This document shows positions 18,305-27,446 of a stretch of 64,000 nt of DNA, in pieces (positions within the stretch are counted from its first letter, which is position 1; every line of letters begins with the position of its first letter). The position numbers and the translations under genes were made by a program. The notes below the pieces were generated by a model. It worked only from the letters and a program-made list of their open reading frames with translations. It searched no databases and was not told where the DNA came from. The DNA comes from Nostocoides sp. F2B08 (GTDB lineage Bacteria; Actinomycetota; Actinomycetes; Actinomycetales; Dermatophilaceae): positions 1 to 64,000 of the forward strand of contig NZ_WESE01000007.1 of the NCBI RefSeq assembly GCF_009184895.1. Direction: 5' to 3'.

Positions 18305-20004
18305 TGCCTGCCTATTGCCCGGACGACGCCCCGCCGGGAGAGAAGGCTGTATATGCCGCGCTGCGCGACGGTGAGGGCACCGAGGAGTGGGTGGTACTCC
18401 ATTCGCTGGGGATTGCTGACCACGTCCGCCAGGTCGAAGGCGAGGCGGACTTCGTCGTCCTGGTTCCGGACACCGGCATCCTTGTCATCGAGGTCAAATC
18501 CCATCGATCGATAGACCGGCGGTCGGACGGCACGTGGAAACTCGGCAACGACGCGCCCACAGCGCATGGACCGTTCCGGCAGGCCAATGAGGCCATGCAC
18601 AGCCTGCGCTCCTACTTGGAGAGGAAACACGTCGACCTGCGCTCTATCCCGATGCTCTCGGCCGTTTGGTTCACCGGCGTGCGCGCTCGCACCATGCTGC
18701 CCGCGAACCCCGAGTGGCACGACTGGCAGGTCATTGACTCCGAAGACGTGAAGTCCGCACCTGCGGCGATCCTGCGCACGCTCGCGGCAGGCACAACGCA
18801 CCTTGACGACAAGATCAAGTACTTCTCGTACGGCGGTGTCGGACCGGACAGCGAGACCGCTAAGCGGATCGCCAACCTGCTCCGCCCCAAGTTCGAGCTG
18901 GTCACAGTCGCCGGTGATCGTCGGCGTGCCCGCGAGTCTCAGCTGGTCAACTTCATTGAAGAGCAGTTCCAGGCGCTCGATGCCGCTTCGGACAACCACG
19001 CAGTCCTGTTTACGGGACCAGCGGGGTCGGGCAAGACCTTCCTCGCGATGGAGTCCGCCCGCCGCGAAATCGCCACCGGTAACGAGGGCCGGCTGCTCTG
19101 CTTCAACCGCTTCCTCGGCAAACGACTCGCCAACGATCTGGCGGGCCTTAACGGGCTCAGGGTCAGCACGTTCCACCAAGAGCTGCTGCGCCTGGCAGGG
19201 ATCGACCGGGTCCCGGAGGGGGCCGGACCCACGTTCTGGGCTGACGAGTTGCCCGAGCGGGCGATGGAGACACTCCTCGACGGCGGCAGCTCGCTGGTCT
19301 CCGACTTCCTCATCATCGATGAGATACAAGACGTCGCCACCGACACGCACCTCGACGTCCTCGACCTCTTGGTCACCGGTGGGCTAAGGGAAGGGCGTCT
19401 GCTCCTCTTCGGTGACTTCGAACGACAGGCGATTTTCGATAACGAGACCGGCCGCGACCGGCTGCGGTCACGCGCTCCCTACATGTCGACCTACAAGCTG
19501 ATGCAAAACTGCCGCAACTTGCCGCGCATCGGGTACCAAGTGAATCTGCTCAGTCATCTGCAGCCTGGCTACCAGCAATTCCGACGACAAGACGACGGCA
19601 TCGACCCTGTCTTCCGCCAATACCAGGCGGGGCAGGACCAGTCGGCGCTCCTCACCACGGCGATCCGCGGGCTCAAAGACGACGGCTATGAACTCAGCGA
19701 GATCGTCGTCTTGAGTCCTCTGCGAGACGCGTCTACCGCAGCCAGCACGAGCGACCCATGGCTCCGGCAGATCTTGAAGCCCGCCGATGGCCTCACCGCC
19801 CGTCCCGGTCAGGTTCAGTACTCGACCATCCATGCCTTCAAGGGACTCGAAGCGCCTGCTGTCGTGGTGACCGACCTCGATGCGGCCACCACCACGGATA
19901 ACTTCGATGCGTTGCTCTACGTAGGACTCACCCGTGCTACCGACCGCCTTATCGCCCTCATCGAAGCCAGCACACTCCGTCGCGCCGTAGGAGGCACCAC
20001 ATGA
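18292..20004 (+). CDS. NERD-nuclease / UvrD-like SF1 helicase fusion
   Basis: 570 residues from GTG 18292, six bases after GGAG; an ATG at 18301 (ATGA overlap) is an alternative. The N-terminal NERD domain (about 15-110) carries the PD-(D/E)XK core: GEADFVVLV (Asp53) and VIEVKSH (Glu67, Lys69). The helicase part has Walker A GPAGSGKTFLA (Lys248), Walker B FLIIDEIQD, STIHAFKGLEAPAVVV and YVGLTRATDRLIAL. It would couple DNA cutting with translocation. It stands where a drmC phospholipase would be expected in DISARM and overlaps drmA by 4 bases. Confidence 0.9.
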   Translation: MARMMPAYCPDDAPPGEKAVYAALRDGEGTEEWVVLHSLGIADHVRQVEGEADFVVLVPDTGILVIEVKSHRSIDRRSDGTWKLGNDAPTAHGPFRQANEAMHSLRSYLERKHVDLRSIPMLSAVWFTGVRARTMLPANPEWHDWQVIDSEDVKSAPAAILRTLAAGTTHLDDKIKYFSYGGVGPDSETAKRIANLLRPKFELVTVAGDRRRARESQLVNFIEEQFQALDAASDNHAVLFTGPAGSGKTFLAMESARREIATGNEGRLLCFNRFLGKRLANDLAGLNGLRVSTFHQELLRLAGIDRVPEGAGPTFWADELPERAMETLLDGGSSLVSDFLIIDEIQDVATDTHLDVLDLLVTGGLREGRLLLFGDFERQAIFDNETGRDRLRSRAPYMSTYKLMQNCRNLPRIGYQVNLLSHLQPGYQQFRRQDDGIDPVFRQYQAGQDQSALLTTAIRGLKDDGYELSEIVVLSPLRDASTAASTSDPWLRQILKPADGLTARPGQVQYSTIHAFKGLEAPAVVVTDLDAATTTDNFDALLYVGLTRATDRLIALIEASTLRRAVGGTT

Positions 20005-23000
20005 GCGGACTCGAGGCCCGTGCCATCGTTGAAGCCGAACTCCGGCGCGAACTGTTCGGCCCCCTCGGTTCGGAGGAGCCTTCCGGGAAGCCGGTCGACT
20101 GTTCGAGTGGCACGCTCACATTCGCTACGGCCGAAGAGAGCCGAGGACGGTTTCACGACGGCCCCACGATGCAAGAGATCCTCACCATCGGGACGCCGCT
20201 CACGCGCTACGGCATCGGAGTGCTCTATAGCGGCGCCGCGAGCGGTGGCACGGCTATCGGGGAGTCAGGCGATGGGGATGTCGACCTGACTGGCATACCG
20301 GGCGTTGCCCGTAATGAGGAGGACCCTGACGGACCGCCCGTTGAGATACGGGGCTCGCTGCGGCACGACGAGGCCGACTCCGACGACTTCGATCTCACCG
20401 ACGCCAACAGCTTTAAGCCCTCGGCGATGGCGATCTCGTTCCAGTGCCGCGTCTCGGACGTGGGCTCACTCGCAGTCACCGTGACCGGCGCCCACTACGA
20501 GAGGATCAGCGTCCACATCCCGGGGGTCTCTAAGGCGGTCGATTGGTGGCGTCGACGGCCCTTCACGCTCACCGGATCGGTGCCCGGAACTGTCCTTAGA
20601 GACGAGACGTATCGGCTCAAGATCGTCGAGACCACGGCAGAGGGCGACCCACCTGGAATCTCACCGACGACCCGTGTCTTCAGCCGCCCGGTACCAGGAG
20701 TCGACGACCCGGGGCTGCGCCTGGTGACGGTGGCGGTGGTCAATCAGGTGATGGGAACCGGGCCGAGCAGCGCCTTGTTCCAGATGGGCTTCACCGTCGC
20801 AACCGCTGGCGGCCTCGTCATCGAGCCGTACCCCGAAGTCGAGCTGCCTGACCGTGACGATGAAGAGCAGTCGATCGACCTGCTGTACCGCAACAAGCGT
20901 ACCTACGCCATCGGGCACGGCTGCGCTGCCGAGTGGGAAGGCGGTGCCGGATCACCTGTCCCGCTGGTACGCGCCGTGGCACTGCCGGCCTACGAGGTCG
21001 TCAGCCTCACCCCGAACATCTACCTCACTGACGAGAACGGGCGCTACCGCCTCGACTCGGAGGGTCAGCGCCAAGCGGTCACCGTGAGCATGAAGGAGCT
21101 GGCTGACTGGACCGCCGAAGGGCAAGCACAGGTTGAAACCGTGCTGCGTCTCTACGGCGACTGGATCGATACTCGCAAGCAAGAGATCGACGACCTGCCT
21201 CAGCGCTTCCAGGACGCAGCTCGCCGCCACATGGCGCTCGCGGAAGGGGCGCTCGACCGCATGAAAACCGGCTGGCAGTTGGTCGGCTCGCATCAAACAG
21301 CTCAGCAAGCCTTCCGATGGGCCAACGAAGCCATGCTCTACCAACAAGTGCGTTCCAATTTCCCACTGCGTGAGGTCGAGCGAGGCAAGGACGATGTCCT
21401 GCGCGTCAACGGGACCCATCCTGCACCGGTCATCCCGGCGGGCAGGGGCACTTGGCGTCCCTTCCAGATCGCCTTCATTCTCGCCAGCCTTCCCGAGTTG
21501 GTCGATCCCTCTCGAAAGACCCGCTCCCTGGTCGATTTGATCTTCTTCCCGACTGGTGGCGGCAAGACCGAGGCGTACCTCGGCGCGTGCGCGATCAGTC
21601 TGCTCGCACGCCGGCTGCGCAATCCCGACGACGCGGGCACCGACACCCTGATGCGCTACACGCTGCGGCTGCTGACTGCCCAGCAGTTCCTGCGTGCCGC
21701 CTCGCTGGTCTGTGTGCTTGAGGCAATCCGTGACGACCACACCGATGTGCTTGGTGCCTCACCGTTCGGTATCGGGATCTGGCTGGGTGGCTCCTCGACC
21801 CCCAATAGCTGGCGGAAGGCCGTCGACGTCCTCGCACGCCTGCGGCGCAACCCGCATGAGCAGAACCTCTTCTTGCTCTTGCGCTGTCCCTGGTGCGGAG
21901 CGCAGATGGGCACCAAGCCCAAGGGCAGAGGTGGCCAGGATGTCATCGGGTACGAGCAAGTGGGGCGCGACCGGGTCGTGCTGCGCTGCGTCGACTCCCA
22001 GTGCCGCTACTCGCGGCGCTCCGGCCTGCCGGTGCATGTCGTCGACGAGGACATCTACGAAGTGCGTCCCTCGATCGTTATCGGTACCGTCGACAAGTTC
22101 GCCATGATGGCCTGGCGTCCCCAAGCCCGGAACCTCTTCGGCCTCGACGAGCGTGGCGAGCGGGTAGTTTCTCCGCCCGGTCTGATTGTCCAAGACGAGT
22201 TGCACCTGATCTCGGGCCCGCTCGGTTCGATGGTCGGCCTGTACGAGCCAGTGATCGACGAGCTGTGCACCGACCGACGAGGCAAGGAGCCGATCCCACC
22301 GAAGGTCATCGCCTCCACGGCAACCATCCGCCGCTATGAGGACCAGATCAAGGGACTCTTCGGCCGTGAAGAAGTCGCGCTGTTCCCGCCACACGGCTTG
22401 GAGGAAGGCCGCTCATTCTTCGCTGAGCCGGCGCGGCTAGCAGACGGTTCGCTTGAGCCGGGACGCCGCTATCTCGGAGTCATGAGCGCCTCTCTCGGTT
22501 CGATGCAAACCGTCCAGACCCGCGTGGCCGCTGCGACCCTGCAGGCGGCGACAATGGTGCCCGAATCGGACCGCGACGGCTACTGGACGAATCTCAACTT
22601 CCTCAACTCACTGCGCGAGCTCGGCAACACCGTCTCACTGCTGGAGTCCGACGTTCCTGACTACCTGACCGGGCTGGTGCGCCGAGACGGCATCGAGCCG
22701 CGCTGGCCAAACCGCACGATGGAGCTCACCTCCCGCCGGCGGTCGGATGAGATCCCCAAGGCCATCGAGCAACTCCAAGCCCGCTATGTCCCAGCACAGG
22801 AACGTCAGGAGGCCATCGATATCTGCCTCGCCTCGAACATCATCGAGGTCGGTGTCGACATCGATCGCCTCGGACTGATGACCATCGTTGGCCAGCCCAA
22901 GACCACGGCACAGTACATCCAGGTATCTGGTCGCGTCGGCCGTCGCGCCGACGTCAGCCCGGGCCTGGTGATCACCATCTACGGCGCGGCCAAGCCGCGT

Positions 23001-23501
23001 GACCGCAGCCACTACGAGCGGTTCTTGACCTATCACCAGCAGTTGTACGCCCAGGTAGAACCCACCTCCGTAACACCCTTCGCTACCCCGGTGCTCCGAC
23101 GCGCATTGCACGCCGCCGCTGTGGCATACGTCCGGCAAACCGCACCGGAAGACCTGCCGCCATACCCGTTCCCGTCGATCGAGTACGACGCAGCCATCGA
23201 GCTGCTCCGCGAACGTGCCCTCATCGCCGACGCCGGCGAAGTACCCGTCCTGGAGCGCATGGCCGACAAGCGCGCCCGACAGTGGGATGGCTGGGAACGC
23301 ACCATCTGGGAGGCCAACCCGGCTCCGTGGGGTGACCCCAAGCAGGGCCTTATGCGCTTCGCTGGCACGCTGCCGGATCTCGACAGCAAAGCCACCATCT
23401 GGGATGTACCCACCAGCATGCGCAACGTCGATGCCGAGTGTCGGCTGGCGATCTCGCTGGCCTATGCCCACGCCGATGCTGAAGTGGAGGACGGACTATG
23501 A
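20001..23501 (+). CDS. drmA: DISARM helicase DrmA
   Basis: 1166 residues, ATG overlapping the previous stop. The helicase core has Walker A FPTGGGKTEAYLG (Lys522), Walker B QDELHLISGPLGS (Asp732-Glu-Leu-His) and a C-terminal lobe with IIEVGVDIDRLGLM and QYIQVSGRVGRR. The DELHLISGPLG sequence is characteristic of DrmA. Between the lobes lie two Cys pairs (RCPWCGAQM and RCVDSQCRY, about 628-667), a probable zinc ribbon. The N-terminal 490 residues are beta-rich and unique to the family. DrmA with DrmB blocks incoming phage DNA in DISARM. Confidence 0.9.
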   Translation: MSGLEARAIVEAELRRELFGPLGSEEPSGKPVDCSSGTLTFATAEESRGRFHDGPTMQEILTIGTPLTRYGIGVLYSGAASGGTAIGESGDGDVDLTGIPGVARNEEDPDGPPVEIRGSLRHDEADSDDFDLTDANSFKPSAMAISFQCRVSDVGSLAVTVTGAHYERISVHIPGVSKAVDWWRRRPFTLTGSVPGTVLRDETYRLKIVETTAEGDPPGISPTTRVFSRPVPGVDDPGLRLVTVAVVNQVMGTGPSSALFQMGFTVATAGGLVIEPYPEVELPDRDDEEQSIDLLYRNKRTYAIGHGCAAEWEGGAGSPVPLVRAVALPAYEVVSLTPNIYLTDENGRYRLDSEGQRQAVTVSMKELADWTAEGQAQVETVLRLYGDWIDTRKQEIDDLPQRFQDAARRHMALAEGALDRMKTGWQLVGSHQTAQQAFRWANEAMLYQQVRSNFPLREVERGKDDVLRVNGTHPAPVIPAGRGTWRPFQIAFILASLPELVDPSRKTRSLVDLIFFPTGGGKTEAYLGACAISLLARRLRNPDDAGTDTLMRYTLRLLTAQQFLRAASLVCVLEAIRDDHTDVLGASPFGIGIWLGGSSTPNSWRKAVDVLARLRRNPHEQNLFLLLRCPWCGAQMGTKPKGRGGQDVIGYEQVGRDRVVLRCVDSQCRYSRRSGLPVHVVDEDIYEVRPSIVIGTVDKFAMMAWRPQARNLFGLDERGERVVSPPGLIVQDELHLISGPLGSMVGLYEPVIDELCTDRRGKEPIPPKVIASTATIRRYEDQIKGLFGREEVALFPPHGLEEGRSFFAEPARLADGSLEPGRRYLGVMSASLGSMQTVQTRVAAATLQAATMVPESDRDGYWTNLNFLNSLRELGNTVSLLESDVPDYLTGLVRRDGIEPRWPNRTMELTSRRRSDEIPKAIEQLQARYVPAQERQEAIDICLASNIIEVGVDIDRLGLMTIVGQPKTTAQYIQVSGRVGRRADVSPGLVITIYGAAKPRDRSHYERFLTYHQQLYAQVEPTSVTPFATPVLRRALHAAAVAYVRQTAPEDLPPYPFPSIEYDAAIELLRERALIADAGEVPVLERMADKRARQWDGWERTIWEANPAPWGDPKQGLMRFAGTLPDLDSKATIWDVPTSMRNVDAECRLAISLAYAHADAEVEDGL

Positions 23502-25411
23502 GCACCGGAGCAATAAGGCGAGCCCAACTCGTCACTCCCTTCGGTGTGGGCGCGATGAGCGTCCTCGTCAATGGCACCTCAGTCATCACGGCAGGGCTGG
23601 ATCACTGGTACGACACTGACGACGCAAGCAGCCTCGCTTTGGAGGAGTACCAGGAGCACGACTGGCGACTGGAGGCCCGCCTGAGGGTCTCGGAGTTCCG
23701 CCTGCCCCCGGACTACCGCTACCAGGGGCAAGGCAACGACAACCGCAACGTTAAGCTCACAGTGCCGGTTCTGCGGTTCCCGCGCTGGTGCTTCTGCATG
23801 TTCTGCAAGCGCCTTGAACTCTCCACTCTCACCATGCAACAGGCGGTGGCCTGCAAGGACAAGAAGCACGCCGACTGGAAGTACAAGCCGCGCATGTCGC
23901 AGGTGCCATTCGTGGCCGTCTGTGCCGCCGGTCACCTTGATGACTTCCCGTTCGACAAGTGGGTACACCGGGCCCAGCGCCCCACCTGCAAAGGAACGCT
24001 GCGCCTAAAGTCGCTCGGCGGCGGTGGACTTGAAGGCCAACGTGTCGTCTGCGACGGCTGCCAGAAGGACCGGACGTTGCGGGGCATCACCGAGGCCCGC
24101 TTTGTCAACGGCGAAGAGCACACAAACCTCAGCGACCAACTGTCCTCACCCGACGACCCCTACCTCTGTACCGGGGCGCGTCCGTGGCTCGCCAAGCTCG
24201 ACGGAGCCTGCGGACAGCCCATGCGCGGAGCATTGCGCGCCGCGGGCAACGTCTATTTCCCGAAGGTTGAGTCCTCCATCTATCTGCCTCGCAATGAAGG
24301 CGCGGTCAGCGCCGAGATGCACGACCTGATGCGCCATCCAGCAGTCAGCACCACCATGCGAACGTTGCACAGCATCTTCGGGGGAGGGCTTGAGGTCGAG
24401 ATGTTGCGCGCGCAGCTACTCAAGAACGTTCCCCCGGAGCTCTTCGGTCCCATCTCCGACGACGAGCTCATTGCCGGTTACCGCGACCTACTCGGTGTCG
24501 GAGAAGAGGAACCTGAATCGGGTGAGGAGTCCGATGCCGAACTCCTCACCGGCGACGACGAGTGGCGCTACCCGGAGTTCCAGCACATCCGGGAAACCCC
24601 GAAGGATGACTACCTGACCGCTACCAATCCGGGCATCCACGCCGATCTCAATCCCCACCTGGAACGAGTGCGCTCGGTTGACGTCCTCCGCGAGACCAGA
24701 GCACTACGTGGCTTCACCCGCGTCCGGGACGACGCATTGAAGCTCAGCGTCGGCAAGGCCCTTCTGCGCCGCGAGCCGCTCCCGCCCGTACAAGACTGGC
24801 TACCCGCTTACGTCGTGAAGGGCGAGGGCATCTACTTCGAGCTCGATCCTGCACGCCTGGCAGCGTGGGAAGCTCGCGCCGAAGTCCACGCTCGCGCCCA
24901 GAAGATCACCGACCACTACGGGCGGGTCGCCTCGCAACGAGGCCTCCAGGACCGCACCCTCACGCCACGCTTCGTGCTGCTGCATAGCCTGGGTCACCTG
25001 CTCATCAACGAGCTGGTGTTCGCTTGCGGCTACAGTTCCGCCTCGCTCCGTGAGCGGCTATATGTTTCAACCAATGCTGGACGTGAGATGGCGGGCCTCC
25101 TGATCTACACTGCAGCCGGCGACTCCGAAGGGACGATGGGCGGCTTGGTGCGCATGGCCCGACCTGACAACCTGCGGTCGGTGTTCGCGTCCGCGATCTC
25201 CGACGCCCGTTGGTGCTCGACGGACCCGGTCTGCATGGATGCCGGCGAGAAGGGACAGGGACCGGACTCCTGCAACCTTGCTGCCTGTCACGGCTGCGCG
25301 CTGCTCCCCGAAACCAGTTGTGAGGAGTTCAACCGCTTCCTCGACCGGGGACTGGTTGTCGGGACGTTCAGCGACCCAACACTGGGCTACTTCTCGGGCC
25401 TCGCCCTCTGA
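23498..25411 (+). CDS. drmB: DISARM protein DrmB (DUF1998)
   Basis: 637 residues, ATGA overlap with drmA. The N-terminus (RRAQLVTPFGVGAMSVLVNG) is the usual DrmB opening. Cys pairs (CFCMFCKR, VVCDGCQK) suggest zinc sites. The DUF1998 domain near the C-terminus shows LLHSLGHLLINELVFACGY, LLIYTAAGDSEGTMGGLV and a Cys cluster (CSTDPVC, CNLAACHGCALLPETSC). DrmA and DrmB form a complex in known DISARM. This is the last gene of the tightly overlapped five-gene run; 148 bases separate it from the methyltransferase. Confidence 0.9.
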   Translation: MSTGAIRRAQLVTPFGVGAMSVLVNGTSVITAGLDHWYDTDDASSLALEEYQEHDWRLEARLRVSEFRLPPDYRYQGQGNDNRNVKLTVPVLRFPRWCFCMFCKRLELSTLTMQQAVACKDKKHADWKYKPRMSQVPFVAVCAAGHLDDFPFDKWVHRAQRPTCKGTLRLKSLGGGGLEGQRVVCDGCQKDRTLRGITEARFVNGEEHTNLSDQLSSPDDPYLCTGARPWLAKLDGACGQPMRGALRAAGNVYFPKVESSIYLPRNEGAVSAEMHDLMRHPAVSTTMRTLHSIFGGGLEVEMLRAQLLKNVPPELFGPISDDELIAGYRDLLGVGEEEPESGEESDAELLTGDDEWRYPEFQHIRETPKDDYLTATNPGIHADLNPHLERVRSVDVLRETRALRGFTRVRDDALKLSVGKALLRREPLPPVQDWLPAYVVKGEGIYFELDPARLAAWEARAEVHARAQKITDHYGRVASQRGLQDRTLTPRFVLLHSLGHLLINELVFACGYSSASLRERLYVSTNAGREMAGLLIYTAAGDSEGTMGGLVRMARPDNLRSVFASAISDARWCSTDPVCMDAGEKGQGPDSCNLAACHGCALLPETSCEEFNRFLDRGLVVGTFSDPTLGYFSGLAL

Positions 25412-25559
25412 CAGCGCCAGGGAAAGAGGGCGGTTCTCCCGCGTGGCAACGCGGTCCGGCGGGCGCTCGCGGATACCGTGGTGAACGGCGGTTGCAAACT
25501 GTCGGCGAAGCATGGCAGACTCCGACCAAATCAAACATTTGTTTGAACGAAGGAGTGAC

Positions 25560-26543
25560 ATGGGTACGTTCACGTGCGTTGAGATCTGCGCTGGAGCAGG
25601 GGGCCAGTCGCTCGGCCTGGAGTTGGCTGGCTTTGAGCATGCACTCGCCGTCGAGATTGATCCAGACGCCTGTGAGACGCTCCGATTGAACCGCCCCGAG
25701 TGGGACGTCCGCGAGGTCGACGTCCACCACCTCGACGGTGCCGAACTGGAGGGCACGATCGACCTGTTCGCCGGTGGCGTGCCTTGCCCGCCTTTCTCTA
25801 TCGCTGGAAAGCAGCTTGGCGCCGACGACGAACGAGACCTCTTCCCGCAAGCCCTTCGCCTCATCGAGGAGATGAAGCCCAAGGCCGTCATGTTGGAGAA
25901 CGTCAAAGGTTTGGCGACCGCCCGCTTCAAGGACTACCGCAAGCAGATCACCGACCGCTTGGAGGAACTCGGCTACAAGTGGGACTGGCAGGTCCTCAAC
26001 TCCAGCGAGATGGGTGTCCCGCAGCTGCGTCCCCGCTTCATCCTGGTCGCCTTGCAGCCCGACGCCTACGAGCACTTCCAATGGCCCCACGCCGAGAAGA
26101 CCCCGCCCACCGTTGGCGAAACGCTGCGCGACCTGATGGGCGCCAACGGCTGGCCCGGTATCGATGCGTGGGTCGAGAAGGCAGACGCCATTGCTCCAAC
26201 GCTGGTCGGCGGGTCGCGCAAGCATGGTGGCCCTGACCTCGGCCCGACCCGAGCGCGCGCAGCATGGCTGCGGCTTGGCGTCGACGGTCGCTCGATCGCT
26301 GCAGCAGCGCCCTCTGACGATGACGCGGTTGACCACACGCCCAAGTTGACGCTCGAGATGGTTGCGAAGATCCAGGGCTTTCCGGCGGGTTGGAAGTTCT
26401 CAGGTCGTAAGACGGCTGCCTACCGCCAGATCGGAAATGCCTTCCCGCCACCCGTCGCCAAGGCGATCGGGGAGCAGATCAAGAAGGCCATCGAAGCCGC
26501 ACAAGCTGCCAGCCGGAACACCAATCTCCGGGCAGTCAGCTGA
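25560..26543 (+). CDS. DNA cytosine-C5 methyltransferase
   Basis: 327 residues from ATG 25560, preceded by GAAGGAG; an upstream in-frame ATG has no ribosome site. Motif I is EICAGAGGQSLGLELAG, the catalytic loop is GGVPCPPFS (Cys76), motif VI is ENVKGL, motif VIII VPQLRPRFILVAL and motif X RQIGNAFPPPVAKAIG. The target-recognition region (about 185-270) is short. It could serve as the DISARM methylase DrmMII, as the partner of the NaeI-like endonuclease (target GCCGGC), or both. Vsr next to it fits cytosine methylation. Confidence 0.92.
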   Translation: MGTFTCVEICAGAGGQSLGLELAGFEHALAVEIDPDACETLRLNRPEWDVREVDVHHLDGAELEGTIDLFAGGVPCPPFSIAGKQLGADDERDLFPQALRLIEEMKPKAVMLENVKGLATARFKDYRKQITDRLEELGYKWDWQVLNSSEMGVPQLRPRFILVALQPDAYEHFQWPHAEKTPPTVGETLRDLMGANGWPGIDAWVEKADAIAPTLVGGSRKHGGPDLGPTRARAAWLRLGVDGRSIAAAAPSDDDAVDHTPKLTLEMVAKIQGFPAGWKFSGRKTAAYRQIGNAFPPPVAKAIGEQIKKAIEAAQAASRNTNLRAVS

Positions 26544-26551
26544 CACTTCGA

Positions 26552-27391
26552 TTACGCGCCGCTTGGTCGCTCGCGGCTCCGCCGACGCCTCTCCTCAGCC
26601 GTGATGGCATCGCGGATACTGGCCGGCCACGGTCTCCACTTCTTGACCCGGTAGTACGTCCAGACACGGGCACCTTCGTAGTGTCGCCGCTGGTACTCGA
26701 TCTCCCAGCCAAGGAAGCGGAGGTCGCGTAGCCGACGCTGCCAGTCCTCCTGGAACTCCTGCGCGCTTGCGACGATGCCAAGGAGATCGGTGCGCACCCA
26801 ATCGCCGTCGAACGCCCTTAACAGTTCGCCGATCCGACGTTGTGGTTCCGCGTAGTTGATCGCGGCTCGGATACTCTCGGCATGCACGTCGTACGTCTGG
26901 AAGTAGTCGCGCTTTCCCGCGTTGCATTCCTCGCACAAGGGCTGCAGGTTCTCCTGCTCGTTACCGCCGCCCCACGACTGCGGCACCTTGTGGTCGACGA
27001 CGAGCTTCACGCGGTCTTCCTTCGGGGTCTTGCCACACTGGAAGCACCGCTGCGGCGCCAAGACCTGTGCACGGACACGAGAAGAGATCGCTAGGTTCTG
27101 CGAGTCCGGCGCGTTGGCTGCCCAGCCCCGGAGCGGATATCGCGGGTTGCCAGGTGGCGTGGGTACGGACGGGATGTCGAAGTAGCGCCGGAGCTCGCGC
27201 AGCCGCCGGTCAATGTGCTCTTGGGGCTCACCGAGAGCGTCCGCCATGAACAGGCGGACCTCAGCCATGGTGGGCGCATTGTCACCACGGCGCCGGTACA
27301 GCCAGCCGTAGAGCGTGCGCAGCGCAGACGGCCCGAGCAAGCTGAACAGCTCCTCGCTATCCGGCTCGGGAAGCGGCCGCTCCTCTGACAC
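26552..27391 (-). CDS. HNH endonuclease
   Basis: 279 residues, GTG start without a clear ribosome site. The HNH domain (about 113-165) has zinc cysteines Cys116/Cys119 (CFQCGK) and Cys153/Cys156 (CEECNAGK) around the catalytic DHKVPQSWGGGNEQENL (Asp133-His134, Asn148). The N-terminal 90 residues are helical and could bind DNA. The C-terminal 100 residues (LRDLRFLGWEIEYQRRHYEG) may recognise sequence. It lies downstream of the NaeI-like gene on the same strand and converges with the methyltransferase. It may be a second restriction enzyme or a modification-dependent nuclease. Confidence 0.85.
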   Translation of the reverse strand: MSEERPLPEPDSEELFSLLGPSALRTLYGWLYRRRGDNAPTMAEVRLFMADALGEPQEHIDRRLRELRRYFDIPSVPTPPGNPRYPLRGWAANAPDSQNLAISSRVRAQVLAPQRCFQCGKTPKEDRVKLVVDHKVPQSWGGGNEQENLQPLCEECNAGKRDYFQTYDVHAESIRAAINYAEPQRRIGELLRAFDGDWVRTDLLGIVASAQEFQEDWQRRLRDLRFLGWEIEYQRRHYEGARVWTYYRVKKWRPWPASIRDAITAEERRRRSRERPSGA

Positions 27392-27446
27392 GATTTCAAA
27401 CGTAGCCGGCGGGTCTCGACGCCCTTTATTCGCCGCTCCGGTCGGC

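Noticed and set aside
18082-19350. Minus-strand frame of 422 codons
   Set aside because: Shadow of the NERD-helicase and its upstream neighbour. The motifs are on the plus strand.
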